Source: UBA11373 sp035291545
GTDB taxonomy: Bacteria > Actinomycetota > Acidimicrobiia > Spongiisociales > UBA11373
Direction: 5' to 3'
Assembly: GCA_035291545.1 (NCBI GenBank)
Contig: DATDRW010000001.1
Coordinates: 1 to 8,512, forward strand
DNA: 8,512 nt
How positions within the stretch are numbered: the stretch's first letter is position 1; each line of letters begins with the position of its first letter. Both the position numbers and the translations under genes were made by a program. The notes under the pieces were generated by a model, which was not told the origin of the DNA, searched no databases, and worked only from the letters and a program-made list of their open reading frames with translations. Positions 1 to 4,110 of the stretch are shown piece after piece.

Positions 1-12
1 GGGAGGTGACCC

Positions 13-411
13 GTGAGCGCTTCGTCGTATCCCGATACCGCAGACCGTCGCCCGGTGGCGTGGTTTGCGCGTCCCGTCGTCGTCGCCGGGCTCATCCTGG
101 TGGCGGTCGCCTAGGCGGTGTACCTGGTGGTAACGGTTGTGTCCGACCCCGATCTCTCCTCTCTGGAGGAAGCGTCGGGCTACGAGTTCCGGTATGACCC
201 GGCGGTGCTGGTCGGCGTGGCCCTGATCGGCATGGTGATCCCGGCGATCATCTGCTTCTTCAAGGGGAAGGTCGGCATGGGACTCGGCGGGCTCGTCGTC
301 CCCGGAGTGTCTCTGGCCGGGGCGGTCCGGTCGGCAAAGCCCGCCTCCCTGTGGGTGCACCGGTTCCCACCGGCAGGCGGGCCCGTGGAGAGAAGCAGGG
401 TCGGCGGCTAA
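13..411 (+). pseudogene. Small three-helix membrane protein, interrupted by an in-frame TAG
   Basis: A GTG at 13 has a good Shine-Dalgarno (GGAGG at 2-6, 6 nt spacing). It opens a frame reading MSASSYPDTADRRPVAWF, then a hydrophobic run (VVVAGLILVAVA), then TAG at 112-114. The same frame continues without another stop to TAA at 409-411. The hydrophobic run resumes straight after the stop (AVYLVVTVV), so the TAG falls inside one transmembrane helix. A second helix follows (VLVGVALIGMVIPAIICFF), then a third around GLGGLVVPGVSLAGAV with a basic tail (RSAKPASLW). That tail resembles small actinobacterial membrane proteins of unknown function that end in a G-A-hydrophobic-R-x-A-x-P pattern (from memory, not searched). 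The simplest reading is TGG changed to TAG in a gene of about 132 codons. A GTG at 118 could restart translation and give 97 aa lacking half of helix 1, but it has no Shine-Dalgarno. A TGA at 7-9 may be the stop of an upstream gene. Alternatives are a sequencing error or two separate small ORFs. Confidence 0.6.
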
Positions 412-430
412 GAGCGTGATCGACGCGACC

Positions 431-476
431 GGGAGGGGCGGTTTGTCGTGCCCGGTTCAAGCCGGGAACACCTCCC
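431..476. other. Imperfect hairpin in the spacer before the phosphatase gene
   Basis: An inner stem CCCGG (451-455) / CCGGG (462-466) closes the loop TTCAAG. It is extended by GTG (448-450) / CAC (469-471) across an AA bulge, and an outer GGGAG (431-435) / CTCCC (472-476) can also pair across an uneven internal loop. There is no T tract, so it is not a convincing intrinsic terminator. It lies just after the broken membrane gene (stop at 411) and could be its transcript end or a structured RNA. The rest of the 412-598 spacer shows nothing recognisable. Confidence 0.3.
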
Positions 477-585
477 AGGCGATGGTCGACTCGCCCCAAA
501 AGAAGTCACTGAGACTGTGACCGCCGTGAAGGTCATCGACACCTCGCCTCCATACAGACGATCGTTCCCGCTGAAGGGGTTGCCG

Positions 586-591
586 TAGGCT
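586..591 (+). promoter_or_regulatory. Possible -10 element (TAGGCT) upstream of the phosphatase gene
   Basis: TAGGCT fits the TANNNT form of an actinobacterial -10 box and ends 7 nt before the GTG at 599. That spacing would give a leaderless transcript starting on or next to GTG 599, which is in frame with the phosphatase. No good -35 is visible. It supports 599 as an alternative start to 650. Confidence 0.3.
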
Positions 592-610
592 CACGCTGGT
601 GAAGCATGAC

Positions 611-645
611 GGGCGACGGGCGACGGGCGACGGGCGACGGGCGAC
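611..645. repeat. Five perfect tandem copies of the heptamer GGGCGAC
   Basis: Units lie at 611-617, 618-624, 625-631, 632-638 and 639-645. A degenerate unit (GGCGATG, 646-652) follows and contains the likely ATG start of the phosphatase. The same heptamer occurs three times at 6957-6977 between nuoN and nuoM. Because the unit is 7 bp, a change in copy number would break any frame read through it, which argues for a start after the array. Confidence 0.9.
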
Positions 646-649
646 GGCG

Positions 650-1741
650 ATGCGCCTCCCCGACTACACCGGCGGTTCCCTGGTGAATCTCGTCGCCGAA
701 CTGGAACGACGGATGACCGGGACCGCCCTCCATCCCGGTCTCCATCCCGACCTCGCCGTCACGATCCCTCAGGCCGAGTCGTATGTGCTCGTCCTCTTCG
801 ACGGTCTCGGCGACCACCAGCTCGGGCACCCGGCGGCAGCGGCGCTCAGGAGCGCCCGCACCGCCGTCATCGACGCCGGATGGCCCACCACCACCACGGT
901 GAGCATGGCGACCGTGGCCACCGGGCGCACCCCGGCCGAGCACGGCCTGCTCGGGTACCAGATGCGGGTCCCCGAGACCGGCCACGTGGTCAATACGATC
1001 AAGTGGACCACCCAGTGGGGGGAGCGGATCGAGCACGACCTGTGGGGGTTCCTCCCCACCCCCAACCTGTGGGAGCGCCTCGCCTCCCATGGGATCGAAC
1101 CGGTGACCCTGCAGCCGTGGAACTTCGACGCCTCTCCGATGAGCCGGATGCTGTACCGGGGATGCCGGTTCGAACCCTGGGGTGACGAGGACGAGGCCGC
1201 CGCGATCGTCGCCGAGTTGGCCGCGGTGCCCGGCCGGTTGGTGTTCTTCTACGTCCCCCACATCGACTTCGCCGCCCACGTCGGCGGACAGGAGAGCGAC
1301 GATTACGTCGAGGCGATGACCATGGCCGCCCGCATGTGGGAGCGGATGGCCCGCCGTCTTCCCGCCCATGCCGTGGCCGTGGGCACCGCCGACCACGGTC
1401 ACGTCGACGTCCCCGAGGACTGCCGGATCGCCATCCCCAAGGCGGCCCACGCCGACCGCGACTTCGGGGGTGACCCCCGGGCGCCGTTCGTGTACGGCGA
1501 GGTGGCGTCGCTCGCCGCCGAACTCGGGGTGGACTGGCTGCCCCGCAAGCAGATGGAGCACTGGTGGGGGCCGGGCACCCGCCATCCCGCGTTCGATCAG
1601 CGGGCTCCCGACGGAGTGCTGCTCCCCGAACCGGGATGGGTGGTGTTCCACCGGCACGCCGACGAACGACTCATCGGACACCACGGCGGTCTCACCGACG
1701 AGGAATTGCGGATCCCGTTGCTCGTCGCGACCCGGGACTAG
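650..1741 (+). CDS. Alkaline phosphatase superfamily protein (nucleotide pyrophosphatase/phosphodiesterase type)
   Basis: A 363-aa protein from ATG 650. The family hydrolyses phosphodiester or phosphomonoester bonds using two metal ions, usually zinc. Motifs appear in the expected order: FDGLGD with first metal ligand D51; PTTTTVSMATVATG (79-92), which aligns with the NPP nucleophile block and makes T82 the likely nucleophile; YVPHIDFAAHVGG with D206 and H210; TADHGH with D248 and H249; and GHHGG with H345. No signal peptide is seen, so it looks cytoplasmic; the true substrate cannot be told. An in-frame GTG at 599 would add 17 residues encoded by the GGGCGAC array. I prefer 650 because homologue-like sequence (MRLPDYTGGSLVN) starts there, although no Shine-Dalgarno precedes it. 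GTG 599 with the TAGGCT box is the alternative. The last 55 bp are duplicated in degenerate form at 2283-2337. The DoxX-like gene is convergent, 37 bp downstream. Confidence 0.85.
   Translation: MRLPDYTGGSLVNLVAELERRMTGTALHPGLHPDLAVTIPQAESYVLVLFDGLGDHQLGHPAAAALRSARTAVIDAGWPTTTTVSMATVATGRTPAEHGLLGYQMRVPETGHVVNTIKWTTQWGERIEHDLWGFLPTPNLWERLASHGIEPVTLQPWNFDASPMSRMLYRGCRFEPWGDEDEAAAIVAELAAVPGRLVFFYVPHIDFAAHVGGQESDDYVEAMTMAARMWERMARRLPAHAVAVGTADHGHVDVPEDCRIAIPKAAHADRDFGGDPRAPFVYGEVASLAAELGVDWLPRKQMEHWWGPGTRHPAFDQRAPDGVLLPEPGWVVFHRHADERLIGHHGGLTDEELRIPLLVATRD
1682..1737 (+). repeat. Left copy of a ~55-bp direct repeat (3' end of the phosphatase gene)
   Basis: This stretch codes for the C-terminus HGGLTDEELRIPLLVATR. 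By hand alignment about 48 of 55 positions match 2283-2337 in the same orientation, including an uninterrupted 18-bp match (ATTGCGGATCCCGTTGCT). The two copies flank the DoxX-like gene. Confidence 0.85.
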
Positions 1742-1778
1742 GCAGCCGGCCGCAGGTGGCGACGGACGCGATGACGCC

Positions 1779-2225
1779 TCAGTCGAGTGGCTGCTTGGGG
1801 GTGATGGTCGAGCCGACGACGAGCCCGGCGGCGAGGAGAACCAGGTTCTTGATCACGAACTCGCCTTCGACGGTGAGCTTCAACGGGTTCCCGTCCTGGA
1901 AGGCCACCTCGGGCCGCACCACGAACACGAGCGCGGTGCCGATCATTTGAGCCACGAAGACGAGCAGCACCCAACGGAGCAGCCACCCACCGATCAGCCC
2001 GACGCCGATCAGGATCTCGACGACACCGAGCATCGGCACGAACCAGTCCGGGTTCACCCAGTAGACCGTCGAGGCCACGAGATCGAAGACCGGCGACACC
2101 GCGAGCACCTTGAGCGCCCCGAACCACACGAACACCATGCCGAGCGCGACCCTGAGCAGGGGTCTGCTCCATTTCCGCAGCCAGGGCACCAGCACCGCGT
2201 CGATGCGGGCGATGAACGAACGCAT
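1779..2225 (-). CDS. DoxX-like four-helix membrane protein
   Basis: A 148-aa integral membrane protein starting at ATG 2225. Four hydrophobic segments lie at about 22-40, 62-82, 83-103 and 121-140. The first reads LLRVALGMVFVWFGALKV, and helix 4 is preceded by a short EGEFVIKNLVLLAAG signature. This pattern (R-x-A-hydrophobic-G-x-x-F-x-W-x-G-x-x-K early, GEFxxKN late) is typical of DoxX-like proteins and also resembles the YkgB/DUF417 group; the two are hard to separate by eye. DoxX relatives are inner-membrane proteins linked variously to quinone chemistry and redox stress, but no activity can be assigned here. The start is supported by a promoter (TTGAGT, 16-bp spacer, CATAAT) whose -10 ends 6 nt before the ATG, implying a leaderless mRNA. 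The gene converges on the phosphatase and sits alone between two copies of that gene's 3' end, as if added to the locus as a single-gene insert. Confidence 0.85.
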   Translation of the reverse strand: MRSFIARIDAVLVPWLRKWSRPLLRVALGMVFVWFGALKVLAVSPVFDLVASTVYWVNPDWFVPMLGVVEILIGVGLIGGWLLRWVLLVFVAQMIGTALVFVVRPEVAFQDGNPLKLTVEGEFVIKNLVLLAAGLVVGSTITPKQPLD

Positions 2226-2231
2226 GGGCGG

Positions 2232-2259
2232 ATTATGGGCATGCCCGGAAGCGACTCAA
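2232..2259 (-). promoter_or_regulatory. Promoter of the DoxX-like gene, leaderless type
   Basis: On the minus strand, TTGAGT (2259-2254) and CATAAT (2237-2232) are separated by 16 bp. The -10 box ends 6 nt before ATG 2225, so transcription should start at or next to the start codon. No Shine-Dalgarno is present between them. Confidence 0.55.
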
Positions 2260-2282
2260 TCCGTGCTTGTGCCCGGCGCCCG

Positions 2283-2337
2283 CACGGCGGTCTCGCCGAC
2301 GAGGGATTGCGGATCCCGTTGCTGATGGCGACAAGGG
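2283..2337 (+). pseudogene. Remnant: second copy of the phosphatase gene 3' end
   Basis: Read in frame it gives HGGLADEGLRIPLLMATRG, against HGGLTDEELRIPLLVATRD at the end of the intact phosphatase. About 48 of 55 bases match copy 1682-1737. The stop codon is lost from this frame because the copy is one base shorter at its end (GGGGTAG versus GGGACTAG). Nothing upstream of 2283 resembles the rest of the phosphatase, so only the tail survives. It is either the last trace of a tandem paralogue or a duplication made when the DoxX-like gene entered. Confidence 0.75.
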
Positions 2338-2400
2338 GTAGCGACCCGCCCGCGGACTTCCCTGATCCTCTTCAGGCGCCCTTATCGCTCCTTGGTCCAT

Positions 2401-2424
2401 CCTCGTCACATCCAAACGAGGAGC
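2401..2424 (+). promoter_or_regulatory. Hairpin covering the Shine-Dalgarno of the ferredoxin gene
   Basis: TCCTCGT (2401-2407) pairs perfectly with ACGAGGA (2417-2423) around the 9-nt loop CACATCCAA. The right arm contains most of the ribosome-binding site GAGGAG (2419-2424), which is 6 nt from ATG 2431. Folding would hide it, so translation could depend on temperature, a ligand, a protein or ribosome loading. A weaker stem, CCTGA (2361-2365) / TCAGG (2372-2376), lies upstream. No clear promoter is visible. Confidence 0.5.
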
Positions 2425-2430
2425 GAGCCG

Positions 2431-2691
2431 ATGAAGGTGTGGATCGACCCGGAACTGTGCATGGGCGTGGGCACGTGCGAGAACATCGAGCCCCTGGTCT
2501 TTCGCGAACGCGGCGACGGATTATGGGCGGTGATGGAGTCCGGTGCCCACTTCGGCACCGAGGTCGTGTTCGACGGGAAGCGGGCGCCGCATGGCCGGGA
2601 GGGCGCGGCCCGGGTCCCCGAGGGACTGAAGGACTACGTGCTCGAGGCGGCCGAGGCCTGTCCCGGCGAGTGCATCTTCATCGAGCCGTAG
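2431..2691 (+). CDS. Ferredoxin, three-cysteine [3Fe-4S] type
   Basis: An 86-aa soluble electron carrier. The N-terminus MKVWIDPELCMGVGTCENIEP gives C10-x5-C16, and CPGECI gives C77-P. This C-x5-C ... C-P spacing is that of actinobacterial single-cluster [3Fe-4S] ferredoxins, which commonly donate electrons to cytochromes P450 or related oxygenases. No P450 gene is in the window, so the partner is unknown. C81 is an extra cysteine four residues after C77, outside the usual pattern; whether it ligates a cluster cannot be told. The middle (about 36-64: ESGAHFGTEVVFDGK and on) looks longer than in the usual ~65-residue members. ATG 2431 is chosen over an upstream in-frame ATG at 2392 because GAGGAG sits 6 nt before it and the ferredoxin fold starts there. 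It appears to be a single-gene unit with a small hairpin right after its stop. Confidence 0.9.
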   Translation: MKVWIDPELCMGVGTCENIEPLVFRERGDGLWAVMESGAHFGTEVVFDGKRAPHGREGAARVPEGLKDYVLEAAEACPGECIFIEP

Positions 2692-2705
2692 GCACCGCGG
2701 GGTGC
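2692..2705 (+). terminator. Short GC hairpin after the ferredoxin stop
   Basis: GCACC (2692-2696) pairs with GGTGC (2701-2705) around GCGG, directly after the TAG stop. There is no T tract, and the stem is only 5 bp, so it is a weak candidate. Confidence 0.3.
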
Positions 2706-2782
2706 GCCCGGGTGCGACGGACATGGGATTCAAGAGGCACGCACCCGCCTCCGCCAGCGTGCGGAATTGATGCTCACCCGGA

Positions 2783-2788
2783 TACCAT
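2783..2788 (+). promoter_or_regulatory. Possible -10 box (TACCAT) for the gene at 2796
   Basis: TACCAT fits TANNNT and ends 7 nt before ATG 2796, the leaderless arrangement also seen at two other genes here. No convincing -35 lies 16-18 bp upstream. It supports 2796, rather than 2886, as the original start. Confidence 0.4.
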
Positions 2789-2795
2789 CCGTCGC

Positions 2796-3101
2796 ATGCG
2801 AGAACGCTGGCCGCCACTGGTGGCACTGGTTGGCCTCATCGTCGCGCTGGCCGTGATGTTGTGACCGGTCAGGGCACATACCGGGATGTGGGCGGTCACG
2901 GTCGGGGAGTCGACCAGCTACGTTCCGCTGGGAGGCGGGGACCTCGTCACACCGATCCAGGTGCTCATCGAGGGAACTGCACCTGAAGAGACCGCGTTGC
3001 GATCAGCCATCGACAGCCGGGTTGCTCTGGCTCTCGGATCGCTTGCGCTCTCCCTTGCCGCCGGGCTCGCCCTTCTGCGGCGGCGGAGGGGTAGCGCATG
3101 A
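2796..3101 (+). pseudogene. Small two-helix membrane protein, interrupted by an in-frame TGA
   Basis: ATG 2796 opens a frame with a helix (LVALVGLIVALAVML), then TGA at 2862-2864. The same frame continues as PVRAHTGMWAVTVGE and on, and ends after a second helix (VALALGSLALSLAAGLALL) and RRRRGSA at TGA 3099-3101. Joined, it is about 101 codons: N-terminal helix, a loop of about 50 residues, and a C-terminal helix with a basic stop-transfer tail. That layout is common in small actinobacterial membrane proteins of unknown function that carry an R-P-V after helix 1; a CGA-to-TGA change would restore it. Without read-through, the parts are a 22-aa hydrophobic peptide and a 71-aa ORF from ATG 2886. 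The 2886 start has no Shine-Dalgarno, whereas 2796 has a TACCAT box at leaderless spacing. Alternatives are a sequencing error or two real small ORFs. Confidence 0.5.
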
Positions 3102-3117
3102 GGATCAACAAGTGTGA

Positions 3118-3231
3118 TCACGACCCCCTCCGCCGACGTACGGCAATGTCGCCCGAGGCACCGGTGGTGCTTATCGGTTGTTCAACGGCGACACCATCCT
3201 GCGGGTCGAGCAGCCTCAGGCTGAGGCCTAG
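3118..3231 (+). pseudogene. Headless ORF fragment, unrecognised C-terminus
   Basis: After a TGA at 3115-3117 this frame is open to TAG 3229-3231 and reads in part TYGNVARGTGGAYRLFNGD, ending TILRVEQPQAEA. It has no ATG or GTG, and G/C fills roughly three quarters of third positions. The protein-like composition suggests the last ~30 residues of a lost gene. I do not recognise the family. Its stop overlaps the stop of the secreted-protein gene on the other strand within CCTAGG (3227-3232). It could also be chance. Confidence 0.25.
3213..3227 (-). terminator. Hairpin directly after the secreted-protein stop
   Basis: GCCTCA (3213-3218) and TGAGGC (3222-3227) form a 6-bp stem with a 3-nt loop, abutting the TAG stop (3230-3228) on the minus strand. 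It lacks a T tract. The position is right for a transcript end, but the strength is modest. Confidence 0.35.
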
Positions 3232-3791
3232 GCGCCGTTCCTGCCGTGACCGTTGCCGTTATTGGCCTTGGAGCCCCTCGCAGCCTTCGTCGAGGCGGGA
3301 CCATCCTCAGCGTCGGTTTCGAGGTCATCCTCACCGTCCGCTCCCTGGACATGATCGTCGCCCTTGCCCAGGTCCGACTTGGCGAACTGCCTGACGTATC
3401 GACCGAACGGCATGTCCCCCTCGAAACCCGCCTTGAGCGCATGGACGAATGCCGACACGAAAGTGCCGTGGTTCACCTGGCCGTTGGGCCCCTCGACGTT
3501 GAGGGCCGAACAACCCTCCGGCAGGTCGCCACCCACAACGGTCACCACACCGTCGGGGTCGAGTTCGACCGTGACGTCGTCCGACAACGTGCAGTCGAGC
3601 GGCTCGGCGGCGTCGGCGTAGTCGAAGCCGTAGATGAGCACGTGAACAAAGCTGTCGTACTGGTAGACCAACTGCCGATCATCGGCAGGGTCGCCACTTC
3701 CATTGCCCTCGTCTGCGGCGGCAGCCAACGGCAGAGAAAGCAGGCTCAGGGAGCCAACCAGAATCAGGATTCTTCGCAGTGTGCCGTTCAT
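3228..3791 (-). CDS. Secreted acidic protein of unknown function
   Basis: A 187-aa protein from ATG 3791, with GGGAG 7 nt upstream. A clear Sec signal peptide is present: basic MNGTLRR, hydrophobic core ILILVGSLSLLSL, then PLAAAADEG with likely cleavage near A26. The mature part (about 40-145) contains C67 and C94, which could form a disulfide, and the segment NHGTFVSAFVHALKAG ... AKSDLGKGDD. That segment is familiar from other uncharacterised actinobacterial secreted proteins, but I cannot name a domain. From about 145 the tail is low complexity: first very acidic (ADGEDDLETDAEDG), then basic and Gly/Asn-rich (ARGSKANNGNGHGRNGA), probably disordered. There is no lipobox, sortase motif or C-terminal helix, so it is probably released or loosely held at the surface. 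A much longer open frame extends upstream to 4118, but the signal peptide and Shine-Dalgarno fix the start at 3791. The start overlaps the stop of a possible 40-codon ORF (ATGA). Confidence 0.75.
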   Translation of the reverse strand: MNGTLRRILILVGSLSLLSLPLAAAADEGNGSGDPADDRQLVYQYDSFVHVLIYGFDYADAAEPLDCTLSDDVTVELDPDGVVTVVGGDLPEGCSALNVEGPNGQVNHGTFVSAFVHALKAGFEGDMPFGRYVRQFAKSDLGKGDDHVQGADGEDDLETDAEDGPASTKAARGSKANNGNGHGRNGA

Positions 3792-3910
3792 AGTGGTCTC
3801 CCGTTGGGTGGTGGACTGTCCAGGGACTCGTCGTCGGGGAAAAGAGCACCCGGCGAACCGTTGGGGTTGCCTCGTGGACCCTCGAACAGTCGCTCGAATC
3901 CGCTCGTCAT
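3788..3910 (-). CDS. Possible 40-aa ORF overlapping the secreted-protein start
   Basis: ATG 3910 to TGA 3788 encodes a peptide starting MTSGFERLFEGPRGNPNGS and ending SPPPNGRPL. Its TGA overlaps the ATG of the next gene as ATGA, the usual sign of translational coupling. Against it: no Shine-Dalgarno, no hydrophobic or domain features, Pro/Gly-rich composition, and more A/T at third positions than neighbouring genes. The frame is open further upstream to 4060. It may be only untranslated leader. Confidence 0.25.
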   Translation of the reverse strand: MTSGFERLFEGPRGNPNGSPGALFPDDESLDSPPPNGRPL

Positions 3911-4110
3911 GTATCCACGTAATCGTTCGTAGGACCGATTCCGATACGGCCCACCGCCCGAAAAGTCCGCAAGACGCTCTGGGGCTGGGTCCCCTTGCGT
4001 TGTCAATCCGCGACGCCAGGACCGATACGCTCGCATCGGGGCATCCGCCGACCGGGTCACACCAAACCGAAACCTCGGATATCGCAGGTGACGGTGACAC
4101 CACCACCCCC
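3911..4110. other. Spacer with no recognisable gene
   Basis: Together with the doubtful ORF above, 3792-4110 is about 320 bp without a firm gene. On the minus strand there is a perfect TTGACA (4006-4001), but no matching -10 lies 16-19 bp downstream, so it is not called a promoter. The 9-mer AGGACCGAT occurs at 3931-3939 and again at 4018-4026. Promoter elements for the secreted-protein gene probably lie here but cannot be fixed by eye. Confidence 0.5.

Noticed and set aside
434..477. A tRNA-like stretch: GGTTCAAGCC next to pairable GGGAGG and CCTCCC ends
   Set aside because: The distance between the would-be acceptor arms is only about 47 nt, there are no D or anticodon arms, and the T-stem does not pair in tRNA register.
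611..645. A CRISPR array
   Set aside because: The 7-bp units are contiguous, with no spacers; this is a simple tandem repeat.
533..1684. A 383-codon open frame antisense to the phosphatase
   Set aside because: It is a mirror of a high-GC coding region; the plus-strand frame carries the complete metal-binding motif series.
1368..2864. A 498-codon open frame on the plus strand
   Set aside because: It runs out of frame through the phosphatase and antisense to the DoxX-like gene, and has the Arg/Pro/Ser-rich look of a GC-rich shadow frame. Only its last 22 codons (2796-2864) are kept, as part of the broken membrane gene.
112..2864. Stop-codon recoding (pyrrolysine at TAG, selenocysteine or Trp at TGA) to explain both interrupted genes
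   Set aside because: TAG ends the phosphatase, ferredoxin and secreted-protein genes, and TGA ends nuoM, the DoxX-like and the bactofilin-like genes normally. No SECIS-like structure follows 2864, and neither protein type uses such residues.
3098..3394. A 98-codon plus-strand ORF after the interrupted membrane gene
   Set aside because: Arg/Pro/Ser-rich with no features, and it overlaps the well-supported secreted-protein gene on the other strand.
3246..3932. A 228-codon plus-strand ORF opposite the secreted protein
   Set aside because: The minus-strand frame has a Shine-Dalgarno, a signal peptide and a coherent protein; the plus frame has no domain features.
4001..4006. A perfect TTGACA on the minus strand as a promoter for the secreted-protein gene
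   Set aside because: No TANNNT-like -10 element lies 16-19 bp downstream, so one hexamer alone is not enough.
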